Assembly (NCBI GenBank): GCA_007133715.1
Contig: SLMF01000084.1
Location: forward strand, 1-11,951
Length of the DNA: 11,951 nt
DNA from: Planctomycetaceae bacterium
GTDB lineage: Bacteria; Planctomycetota; Planctomycetia; Pirellulales; Pirellulaceae
Direction: 5' to 3'
Each line of letters starts with the position of its first letter. Position 1 is the stretch's first letter. This document shows, in pieces, positions 5,443-11,951 of this stretch. A program made the position numbers and the translations under genes. The notes below the pieces were generated by a model, which saw nothing but the letters and a program-made list of their open reading frames with translations, was not told where the DNA came from and did no database searches.

Positions 5443-7068
5443 CTACCTTGTGGGCTCCGGGCCGATCAGCACCACGCCGCCCGTCCACGTCGACTGCGGC
5501 ACCTGAATTGTCTCACCCTTTCTCAAACTGGTTTCGAACACAACCATCGGGGTCCGGTTGGGGCTCGTATAGATGAACGACAACCTCTCGACCGGACGCC
5601 AACCCTCCATATGGAATCCCTTCTGGCTCGGGGCTGTGGCCACGCGCAGGGTGGCGTCTCGACGGGCTTCGACAGTAATGGGCACCGGCTCGCCGCCAAG
5701 GGTCCGCAAGAATCGCCAGCCGGCAAGCTCCCCGGGAACCCGCTGCCACACGTAGGTACGGTTGCCGAACGCCCGGACGTCCTCTTCCAATGCGGCGACC
5801 TCCAGGCCGGAATGCCGCACGATGAAGGCGTCCGTGACCACCGGCCGCGACGGCGGTAGCCAGAGGGCGTCGTCGTCCCCGGTCAATTCGCGGAAACGCT
5901 CGATCCGGTGGAACGTCAGGTAGTTCGCATCATGGAAGTTGTGCGAGTCACCCCAGGCGGTCCGCGACGCGGCAACGATGTCTTCGCCGTCGAACCGCCA
6001 ATCCACGTACTGCCAAGCGTGATGCCGCCGGTCGCGGTGCCGCAACACGATCGTATTCACCTTCCACCGCTTCAAGTCGCCCGAGGAGACCAGCGCCAGT
6101 ACGTTGCGCTCGGCGTCGGGGTCCGATTGCTTGTTGACCAGTGACCAGTATCGGGCTGTAACGGCGTCGAAGTAGATGGTGAACTTCGTCCGCCCGCCGG
6201 GAAAGTCGATCAGCCCCCAGTTCTCGTCGTCAATCCGGATGGTTCGCCCGTCTGCCGAGACGGGCAGCAGATCGGCGCGGTCGACGCCAGCATCGTCGAT
6301 CCGCAGAAAGTTGATCACCTGCCCGCCGGCCGTGACGACGATGTTCCCCTCGCGCCATCCGCCGCTACGGTCGCCCGGTTTCTTACCCACGCGGGAGAGG
6401 TCGAAACGCTGATAGTTGCTGCGGGTCCAGCTCTTGGCCCGGAGCAGGTCGGCGCCCCACGGTGCGGACATCACGAATGCGCCATAGGGGTGCGGGGTGC
6501 CGGGTCCCCGTGCGGGCCAAGTGTCTTCTCCTTCCATCGCCCGCCACAGCCGCCCTTCGTGTACCACCACCGGGACGCTGCTGGAGTGGTACCGGGCGTC
6601 GTCCAGCAGCCGGCCGGAGTGTTCGTCGGCCGGATCGGTCCAGGTGCGGCCGCCGTCACGGGAGCGGCGAATGACGACGTCGCCCCACTGCTTGTCGGTC
6701 CCCATGATGTACAGCGAGCCATCGTGGACGAAGAACGTCGACCAGAACTGGCCGTCGATCCTGCTTCGCTTCGACCACGTCTGACCGCGGTCGGTGGAGC
6801 CGAACACCAGGGTGCTGGCCCTCGTACGGTGACGAGCCTCCGGGCCGAAAAATGAGTGCGAAGCCACGTATTCCCCTCCCGGCAGGACGGTAATGGCCGG
6901 GCAACCGATGTACTTGCCCGACGCGGCCGGGCTGAAGTGGATCACCACGCCCGGTACGTCTTCGTGCGTAGGTTCAAACGCCACGGCACCCGTTGCCATC
7001 ATGACCATCAGCAACATTGGCCCAAGAGGACAGTGGGGTCCATGACGGAATGCGTTGTGCCAGTTCAT
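5443..7068 (-). CDS. Secreted BNR-repeat sialidase-like protein with C-terminal accessory domain
   Basis: A 541-residue protein, apparently intact. Residues 1-30 are a signal peptide (hydrophobic PMLLMVMMATGAVA core). Asp-box motifs of sialidase-type beta-propellers are visible at 91-98 (STDRGQTW) and 136-143 (SRDGGRTW), with a degenerate one at 329-335 (SGDLKRW). WREGN at 238-242 and NFHDANYLTFHRIERFREL at 377-395 are conserved between this gene and its relics or recalled relatives. Residues about 411-538 form a second, beta-rich domain ending in QVPQSTWTGGVVLIGPE. The fold is that of exo-sialidases and related propellers, so cleavage or binding of extracellular glycans is likely. I cannot confirm the sialidase Arg triad, so true sialidase activity is unproven. 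ATG 7068 follows GGAAGG at a seven-base spacing; the frame's earlier TTG codon is rejected. It is monocistronic, flanked by relics of the same family. Confidence 0.82.
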   Translation of the reverse strand: MNWHNAFRHGPHCPLGPMLLMVMMATGAVAFEPTHEDVPGVVIHFSPAASGKYIGCPAITVLPGGEYVASHSFFGPEARHRTRASTLVFGSTDRGQTWSKRSRIDGQFWSTFFVHDGSLYIMGTDKQWGDVVIRRSRDGGRTWTDPADEHSGRLLDDARYHSSSVPVVVHEGRLWRAMEGEDTWPARGPGTPHPYGAFVMSAPWGADLLRAKSWTRSNYQRFDLSRVGKKPGDRSGGWREGNIVVTAGGQVINFLRIDDAGVDRADLLPVSADGRTIRIDDENWGLIDFPGGRTKFTIYFDAVTARYWSLVNKQSDPDAERNVLALVSSGDLKRWKVNTIVLRHRDRRHHAWQYVDWRFDGEDIVAASRTAWGDSHNFHDANYLTFHRIERFRELTGDDDALWLPPSRPVVTDAFIVRHSGLEVAALEEDVRAFGNRTYVWQRVPGELAGWRFLRTLGGEPVPITVEARRDATLRVATAPSQKGFHMEGWRPVERLSFIYTSPNRTPMVVFETSLRKGETIQVPQSTWTGGVVLIGPEPTR

Positions 7069-7106
7069 AGTGCAGCCTTCCAAAAGCGGCAATCGGTAAG
7101 TCGCTC

Positions 7107-7135
7107 ACGATACCAAGGCATAGGAAACGGGTCAA
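7107..7135 (-). promoter_or_regulatory. Promoter of the sialidase-like gene
   Basis: On the minus strand TTGACC (7130-7135) and TATCGT (7107-7112) are separated by exactly 17 bp. They match the sigma-70 consensus at five and four of six positions. The start would be near 7100, giving a leader of about 32 bases with GGAAGG ahead of ATG 7068. Confidence 0.55.
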
Positions 7136-7224
7136 GGAAACGGCTTTTCGGAGCCGACGGGCGGCATGCCAAGCTACGTCCCGCCGACGAATCGCCGACA
7201 AGCATGGGCGGGAAACATCAGGCC

Positions 7225-7430
7225 TCACTTCACCTCGTCAGGCGGCGCCAGCAGCATCCCGCCGGTCCAGTTTCCTTCAGGAACGACGATGGTATGGCCG
7301 CCCGAAACCGCCCGGCGGAAGACTTCCATGCTCGTGCGGCCGCCATCGGTGTAACGGAATGTCAACTCCGGAACCGGCTGCCAGCCGGTAGTGTCGATGC
7401 CCGGCTGGCGCGTGGCCGTGGCCCTAATCG
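7225..7430 (-). pseudogene. C-terminal domain relic of a second sialidase-like gene
   Basis: About 68 codons ending in a TGA at 7225-7227: TIRATATRQPGIDTTGWQPV, ELTFRYTDGGRTSMEVFRRA and HTIVVPEGNWTGGMLLAPPD. This aligns closely with the C-terminus of the intact gene (DATLRVATAPSQ, GWRPVERLSFIYTSPNRTPM, IQVPQSTWTGGVVLIGPE). Upstream of about 7430 the similarity ends abruptly, where a DNA-helicase fragment begins on the other strand. The relic lies head-to-tail with the intact gene, 157 bp before its ATG, as expected for a decayed tandem duplicate. Confidence 0.75.
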
Positions 7431-7822
7431 TGGTGGTGGGAGACAGCAAGCAGTTTCCTCCCACGCGTTTCTTCACCCGCCTGCTCGGGGAAGACGGCGA
7501 GTCGTGGGGCGATGCGGACACGGTCCTCCCGGCCGACGTGGAAAGCATTCTGGGGCTCTGTTGTGCCCAGGGCCTGGGACAACGCTTGCTCCAGTGGCAT
7601 TACCGCAGCCGCCACCATTCGCTGATTGCCGTCTCGAACCGCGAGTTCTACGACGATCGGCTGTACGTGATTCCCAGTCCGGGCGACCCCGGCCACGGCC
7701 AGGGCTTGAGCTTCCACCGGGTCGAGAACGGCGTGTTCGACCGCGAAGGGCTCGGCGACCAACCGCGTCGAGGCCCAGGTGGTTGCCCGGGCGGTCATGG
7801 AGCATGCTGGAAAGCGGCCGTC
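7425..7822 (+). pseudogene. Fragment of a superfamily 1 DNA helicase (AAA_12 type), frameshifted
   Basis: Plus-strand sequence reads VVVGDSKQFPPTRFF (motif III region, Gln-Phe-Pro-Pro), then ESILGLCCAQGLGQRLLQWH, YRSRHHSLIAVSNREFYDDR (the motif IV HYRSRH of Upf1/Dna2-like SF1 helicases) and LYVIPSP...GLSFHRVENGVFDREG. A shift of +1 near 7745-7757 is needed to continue into ATNRVEAQVVARAVMEHAGK, which is the expected next helicase segment. Walker A, Walker B and motifs V-VI are absent, so about 130 codons remain of a protein that in this family is usually well over 1000 residues. It is not functional. In intact relatives such helicases often occur in defence or mobile loci, so it may be debris from such a locus; that is inference. 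Confidence 0.75.
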
Positions 7823-7875
7823 TGGTCCAACGCGGCGACAAGCTTTCCCCGGCCGAACACGAGCTGACGGACTGA
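7823..7875 (+). pseudogene. Possible 3' scrap of an unidentified gene
   Basis: After the helicase similarity ends, a third frame reads LVQRGDKLSPAEHELTD followed by TGA at 7873-7875. It looks like a genuine C-terminus (balanced charged residues, no low-complexity GC artefact), but I do not recognise it. It would mean yet another gene end fused at this junction. Confidence 0.3.
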
Positions 7876-8058
7876 TTGCGGCCCGACGTCTCCAGCCGTA
7901 AAAACAATGTCCAATCTTGCATGCTTGCCGAAAGCTGGCTGGCGATTCCGTGCGGAGGGTTGCATTCGGATCGCTGGGGATCAGAATTTTCCTCAGGAGG
8001 GCGAGGAAGAGATGTCCCCGCCCTTTCGCACCCAACCCCCTTTCCAGGACTGCCTGCC

Positions 8059-9289
8059 ATGCCCTTGTTTTCCCCGTATCGGTTGTTGAGCCTGTCTTTT
8101 GTGTTGTTGTCTGCCGGGCTCGGCTTTGCGGCGGATTCGGGTGCGGAGGCGGTGGGCGGCGGCCGGGACTACTACGTCGCGCCCGACGGTAACGACGCCC
8201 ACGAGGGCAGTAAGGCGGAGCCGTTCGCCAGCATCCCGCGTGCGATGGCCGCGGTGCGGGAGCTGCGTTTGGCCGAGAACCCGGTGGGGCCAGTAACCGT
8301 TTTCCTCCGCGGCGGGGTGTACCCGCTGGCCGAGAAACTCGTGTTTACCCCGGCCGATTCCGGCACGTCCGAGTCGCCGGTGACCTACCGCTCCCAGCCC
8401 GGCGAACGGGCCGTACTGAGCGGCGGACGCCGCCTCTCCGGCTCCTGGCAACGGACGCCCGGCAAGCCGTACTACGAGTTGCTTCTGCCCGAAGTCCGTG
8501 ACGGCAATTGGCACTTCTTCTCGCTTTATGTCAACGGCCAGTCGCGCATCCGGGCACGCACGCCGAACTGGGGCCAGAAGGTGCTGCGAGCCGACGGCCG
8601 CGCGCCGGGCGTTCCGCTATTTCCCCGGCGACCTCGACCCCGCCTGGACCCACCCCACCGAGATCGACATCGTCTTGCTCCAGTCCTGGACGCCCACCCT
8701 GCACCGCATCGAGGACATTGATGCCCCGCGGCGGGTGGTCCGCTTTCACAGCACGCATAGCCGTACGGTCGACTTCTGGGAACGGAACTTCCGCTACTAC
8801 CTGAGCAACGTCTTCGAGGCGCTCGACGAGCCGGGCGAATGGTATTTGAACCGGCACACGGGCATGCTGTCAGTCATTCAGCTCACGCCGCGCGGGCTGG
8901 ACCGGGGCCCTGTCAGGCTTTCCTTCGCGGTCATGCTGCACGCCGACACGCCGGCACCCATGAATGTCGAGTTCCGGGGTGCCGGCGGCACCGGCGAAAC
9001 CGGCCCGTCGCTGCGGTTTCAGGCCGACGGACGCCTCCTGGCCAGCGGCAAGGAGGTGCTCCAGGCCCCGCCCGGAACCTGGACGCACGTGGAAATCGCC
9101 TTCCATCTCGACGCCGACGCACCGCGCACCTACACACTCACCCTGCAACACGACCAGACCACCACGCAACACGTCCTGCCCTTCCGGCACGCAACCTTCG
9201 ATGAGGTCCGTTGGCTCGGCTTCTACGCCAGCGACGATGTGGACGGCATATTCTACTTGGACGAGATGAAATTGAGTCTGGAAGAGTAA
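8059..9289 (+). pseudogene. Secreted right-handed beta-helix protein, frameshifted and internally deleted
   Basis: The ATG at 8059 has AGGA nine bases upstream and a signal peptide (MPLFSPYRLLSLSFVLLSAG). Then come DYYVAPDGNDAHEGSKAEPF, TVFLRGGVYPLAEKLVFTP and TYRSQPGERAVLSGGRRLSG, the usual opening of planctomycete beta-helix/pectate-lyase-like proteins. Near 8590-8620 the reading moves by +1: VLRADGRA continues only in the next frame as AFRYFPGDLDPAWTHPTEID. That frame runs through GEWYLNRHTGMLSVI and then jumps to a jelly-roll-like C-terminus (RLSFAVMLHADTPAPMNVEF ... WLGFYASDDVDGIFYLDEMK). In relatives as I recall them, several hundred beta-helix residues separate those two parts, so the central domain appears deleted. 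In the first frame a stop closes translation at 8721. Probably a carbohydrate-active or glycan-binding protein once, now inactive; a sequencing error could explain the shift but not the deletion. Confidence 0.75.
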
Positions 9290-9392
9290 CGTGGGAACGA
9301 CGCAAACCTCCGTTATTACGTAGCAGAAAAACGAGTCACTTGGGTGTTATCTGACCACCCGCAGATCGCTATTGAGACGTGTTGGCTGGGTG

Positions 9393-9425
9393 TCCCCGTT
9401 TCTTCCCCGTTTCTTCCCCGTTTCT
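9393..9425. repeat. Three tandem copies of an 11-bp unit
   Basis: TCCCCGTTTCT is repeated exactly three times (9393-9403, 9404-9414, 9415-9425), followed by a degenerating TCCTCC. It lies between the convergent beta-helix pseudogene and the 551-residue protein gene. Probably a slippage-generated minisatellite; copy number may vary between strains. Confidence 0.85.
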
Positions 9426-9476
9426 TCCTCCTCAAATCAATGTGTTGTCTGTGGAGCACGAACCGAACAGGTCGAC

Positions 9477-9507
9477 GGGAGAGCCGAGCCCACAAGGGAC
9501 GGCTCCC
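9477..9507 (-). terminator. Possible terminator hairpin of the serpin operon
   Basis: On the minus strand GGGAGCCG pairs with CGGCTCTCCC (one bulged T) and CCC pairs with GGG inside, around a TTGT loop. It starts eleven bases past the stop codon at 9518 of the last gene of the operon. The stem is strong but no T-run follows, so it may act as a stabilising or rho-assisted end. Confidence 0.45.
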
Positions 9508-9517
9508 TTAACGCTTC

Positions 9518-11173
9518 TTACGGACCCAGAATCGCGCCGAATTCTCGCGGCGAGCGTCCGAATAGTTCGATTGGCCAGCCGAAGCGTGCCGAATCGCCCT
9601 GGGTCAATACCTGGCCGCTGGCCAAATCCACGGTGTAGAAGCGGAAGGCATCGGCCCGCACACCGGTGATGAACGCGAAACGCTTGTCGGAACTGATCGC
9701 AGTCCGGCGAGCCTGGAAGTTTTCCAGCGTCGCCAAGTGCTTCTCCTGGCCGTCGAACCGCACAAGGACCACCCGGACCGCAGGCTGGCCGTCCACCTCG
9801 CTCTCCTCCAACTGGAGTGTCTCGCTGCGGCTGAGTCGCAGCTCGTCTCCCGGCAGTTCCACGCTCTCGTCGCGGCGCAACTGCCAACCGTCAGCGGTGG
9901 TCACCAGCCGGTAGCCCTGCACGCCCTGGGCCTGTCGCAGAACGACCTCGGGCTCCTCGCCCCACCAGTCCAGTCTGACCGGAGTTGCAGCCTCGGGAAG
10001 CGTCAGACTTCCGGCAAGACCGTCAGCGCCGTTGAGCTGACCCCAGATCACTCGCCAGTGACGTGAATCGAAGCGGGGCCGGGACCGGATGCCGATGCCC
10101 GGCAAGTTGCGGGCGAAGGCCACCCATTGGGTGCCGCAACTGCTGACAGCAGCCCCGCGAAACTCCAGCCCCTGCTCCAAGAGCCGTACGTTCCAGTCGG
10201 CCTCGGAATCGGGCACCATGACCGCAGCCGAGATGCCCGTATCTCCTTCCAAATCATGCCCCAAAATCGCCGTCTCGCCTTCGCTGTCGGTGCTCAGGTA
10301 ACGGAGTTCGCTTCGAGGACGACGGCCCAATTGCTGAGCGATGACGATAATCCCCCCGGCCGCGTCCTGCGGGTGGATGGCTATCGCAGCTTGCTGTCCC
10401 TGCCCGCCCAGTTCTTCGGCCGAGACGATCTGTTGGGCGTTGGTGCCCAGTAGCGAAGCCTGCATCAACTCGCCGTTGCGCAGGTACAGCAGCGAGTTGA
10501 ACCAATGCTCGTACGGTCCGCCGTAGCGGAACTGGTCGCCTGCGGTCGTGTAAACGTAGTGCATGTCGCCGGCCGCTAACGAGAGACGATGGCCGGGCGT
10601 AACGGCCTCGGCTACCTGCTCGCCCGGTTGCGGCAGCCCCAGTGCGGCGTCGCGGAACGTGACCGGATCGACATACTCTACGGCAACTTCGCCGACCGGA
10701 ATGTTCAGTCGTTTGGCCAGGTCCGCGCGGCATTTTTGCGCGACGGCTTCCACTGCCTTGGGTATCGTGTCGAAGTCGGGCCAAGGCTCGAGCTGCATCT
10801 CGGCCGGCGGCTCGATCGCAGGTTTGGCTGCCGCAGGCGGCGCGCCGGCTCGCAGCACCCGATCCTCCTTGTCGGTGTGATAGACGAACCGCTCGCCCGC
10901 CACCGACAACTGGACACGATAGCCCGGCGTCAGTACCGCCAGATGAACCTCGGCCGACTGCGGCACTCCCAGCGAGCTGTCGCGCCACGTCACCTGCTCG
11001 ACCGCCACAACCTGGACGTCGACCGCCAAAACTCCCAGCTCGTCGGCCAGGTGGTCCACCGCCATCTGCACCGGCCGCGGGTGTTCGGCCAGAGCACCGG
11101 TCGCGATGCCCAACGCCAGGATCGCGGGCACGAAAACCGAACATTTGGAAATGAAACTGCCTGAAGACAACAT
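9518..11173 (-). CDS. Secreted protein with two SLG-P/TPGYR modules and a propeller-like C-terminal region
   Basis: A 551-residue exported protein. Residues 1-29 are a signal peptide (VFVPAILALGIATGALA). Two homologous modules follow: about 38-108 (VEQVTWRDSSLGVPQSAEVH, LTPGYRVQL, RFVYHTDKED) and about 139-217 (VDPVTFRDAALGLPQPGEQV, VTPGHRLSL, HYVYTTAGD), joined by an Ala/Pro linker at 110-130. I have seen this module (V..V.W.D.SLGCP.PG ... TPGYRI ... Y.YHTD) in secreted proteins of many bacteria but cannot give it a family name; here the usual Cys is replaced by Val and Leu. Residues 221-551 resemble a TolB/WD-like beta-propeller (RRTAISSDKRFAFIT, FRFYTVDLASGQVL). AAGGAGGAG just before ATG 11173 is close to an ideal SD. 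It begins 33 bp after the serpin stop, so the two are almost certainly one transcript. Function is unknown; a protein-binding or protease-associated role beside the serpin is inferred. Confidence 0.82.
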   Translation of the reverse strand: MLSSGSFISKCSVFVPAILALGIATGALAEHPRPVQMAVDHLADELGVLAVDVQVVAVEQVTWRDSSLGVPQSAEVHLAVLTPGYRVQLSVAGERFVYHTDKEDRVLRAGAPPAAAKPAIEPPAEMQLEPWPDFDTIPKAVEAVAQKCRADLAKRLNIPVGEVAVEYVDPVTFRDAALGLPQPGEQVAEAVTPGHRLSLAAGDMHYVYTTAGDQFRYGGPYEHWFNSLLYLRNGELMQASLLGTNAQQIVSAEELGGQGQQAAIAIHPQDAAGGIIVIAQQLGRRPRSELRYLSTDSEGETAILGHDLEGDTGISAAVMVPDSEADWNVRLLEQGLEFRGAAVSSCGTQWVAFARNLPGIGIRSRPRFDSRHWRVIWGQLNGADGLAGSLTLPEAATPVRLDWWGEEPEVVLRQAQGVQGYRLVTTADGWQLRRDESVELPGDELRLSRSETLQLEESEVDGQPAVRVVLVRFDGQEKHLATLENFQARRTAISSDKRFAFITGVRADAFRFYTVDLASGQVLTQGDSARFGWPIELFGRSPREFGAILGP

Positions 11174-11206
11174 CGTGCTCCTCCTTCCTTCCTACGACGG
11201 GGAAAG

Positions 11207-11951
11207 CTACTGCGTAGGGTCGGTCAACCGGCCGACGAACAGAATGGCACCGCTGTGCGTATCGCGGATCACAAACAAAAATGGGTGGTCGGCGCGGAAC
11301 GTCGGCGGCCGCGACCGGACACCCACCACGACGCCCGTGGCAGCCGCCGCCTCGGTGCCCGTTTCGCTCACGTCGACAAAGGCCTTGTGAACCACCTCCT
11401 GAAGGAACAGCTCCTCCGTTCCGTCCATGCCCGAAAAGTCGGCCCGTCCGTCGAAGGCCTCGGGCATGCCCAACGCAGCCAGAACGGGCTTCAGTTGGAA
11501 CTCGGCGGTCATCGAGAACTTGGGCAGGTACACCTGCACGCGCCGAGAACGAAGCCGATCGACCCACTGCCGCAGGGCGGCGGCGTTCAAGCCTTTTTCC
11601 AGTTCAGCCAGGCCGTCTTTCTGCCGGGGCAGCAAAATGGTCATCGCCATCCCGCTGCCGGCGTACTCGATCTGCAGGCACTGAGCCGTCGCGTCTTCGG
11701 CATAACCGAACGCCGCATCCTGAACCATCGTGGCCGTTTGCACCTCTCGGCCGGCTGCGGTGGTGAACGGCAGCGGACCGGTTTTGTCGGGATCGAACTG
11801 CTGCTGCCAATTGCCGTGGAAGTAGATGGCGTTGGTCAAGACCAAACGTGTGTTGCCGGCCAGGACGCCGCGCGGGATCAGGTCCTGGATCTTCTCCTTG
11901 GTCTGCTCTTGGACCCAGGTGTTGATCGTCCGCCTGGCGGCCTCGGTGTCC
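11207..11951 (-). CDS. Secreted-type serpin, inhibitory, P1 Arg (N-terminus beyond window)
   Basis: The last 247 residues of a serpin are visible; the frame is open to the window edge (TEAARRTINTWVQEQTKEKI near the edge), leaving perhaps 150-170 residues unseen. Hallmarks are INTWV...T..KI, TRLVLTNAIYFHGNW, the breach/shutter core LQEVVHKAFVDVSETGTEAA and the serpin signature FRADHPFLFVIRD near the C-terminus. The reactive loop reads GTEAAAATGVVVGVRSRPP. It aligns without gaps to alpha-1-antitrypsin from the P15 Gly to the conserved HPF/KPF, placing Arg-Ser at P1-P1' (Arg codon 11315-11317). The hinge, with Thr at P14 and Ala at P12-P9, is the inhibitory kind. Serpins trap serine or cysteine proteases by a suicide conformational change; P1 Arg points to trypsin-like targets. 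Bacterial examples (tengpin, thermopin, clostridial cellulosomal serpins) are known. First gene of a pair with the secreted two-module protein. Confidence 0.95.
   Translation of the reverse strand, partial: DTEAARRTINTWVQEQTKEKIQDLIPRGVLAGNTRLVLTNAIYFHGNWQQQFDPDKTGPLPFTTAAGREVQTATMVQDAAFGYAEDATAQCLQIEYAGSGMAMTILLPRQKDGLAELEKGLNAAALRQWVDRLRSRRVQVYLPKFSMTAEFQLKPVLAALGMPEAFDGRADFSGMDGTEELFLQEVVHKAFVDVSETGTEAAAATGVVVGVRSRPPTFRADHPFLFVIRDTHSGAILFVGRLTDPTQ

Noticed and set aside
5290..5859. Plus-strand open frames across the sialidase-like gene
   Set aside because: Antisense shadows of the intact minus-strand gene, with Arg/Pro-rich composition and no SD.
6856..7875. 339-codon plus-strand frame
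   Set aside because: It runs antisense through the start of the sialidase-like gene and its relic, then out of frame through the helicase fragment; only its last 17 codons may be real scrap.
7876..8058. Spacer before the beta-helix pseudogene, with TTGCAT (7960-7965) and CAGAAT (7982-7987)
   Set aside because: Box matches are too weak to call a promoter, and no small gene or strong hairpin is convincing here.
10254..11567. Very long minus-strand open frame (437 codons) overlapping the serpin and the two-module protein
   Set aside because: It is in the wrong frame relative to two clearly recognisable proteins, is Arg/Gly-rich and matches nothing; it is a GC-rich shadow.

Overview
The window looks like accessory chromosome from a planctomycete, probably near the Pirellulales. 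This is an inference: it rests on moderate-to-high GC, on secreted and lipoprotein families I associate with that phylum (a Wza-like export lipoprotein, an SPY-motif tyrosine-rich small protein, a YHGTVWRAWP lipoprotein), and on several secreted sialidase-like and beta-helix proteins. No rRNA, tRNA, CRISPR array or complete insertion sequence was found.

Layout. 1-405 is the 3' end of a nucleoside/guanine deaminase gene (+). 406-625 has no gene but carries two long imperfect inverted repeats. 626-1488 (-) is a two-gene unit: a NusG paralogue and an 82-residue membrane protein. Its upstream region holds an 11-nt G/C run and a candidate promoter, and is divergent from a gene for a small secreted protein (1920-2300, +). 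2301-2833 has no convincing gene. A perfect TATAAT follows at 2834, then a ~164-nt leader with two mutually exclusive hairpins, then an export lipoprotein (3010-4065, +) and a small lipoprotein (4104-4499, +).

4500-7875 is a graveyard of one secreted family around a single intact copy. The intact BNR/sialidase-like gene (5443-7068, -) has its own promoter and Shine-Dalgarno (SD). On either side lie fragments of relatives: two downstream (4552-4750 and 4757-5338) and one upstream (7225-7430). The upstream one abuts, in opposite orientation, a frameshifted piece of a superfamily 1 DNA helicase. 8059-9289 (+) is a frameshifted, internally deleted secreted beta-helix protein gene.

9518 to the right edge (-) is a compact secreted pair: a serpin, cut by the window edge, followed 33 bp later by a 551-residue secreted protein with two copies of an SLG-P / TPGYR module behind a near-perfect SD.

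How the genes may work together (inference). The NusG paralogue resembles the specialised antiterminators (RfaH, UpxY, LoaP) that act on polysaccharide operons, and the nearby export gene has a long structured leader. That makes a local antitermination or attenuation circuit the most interesting regulatory hypothesis here. The serpin has an inhibitory-type hinge, and alignment to alpha-1-antitrypsin puts Arg-Ser at the scissile bond. It is therefore probably a secreted inhibitor of trypsin-like proteases, made together with its partner.
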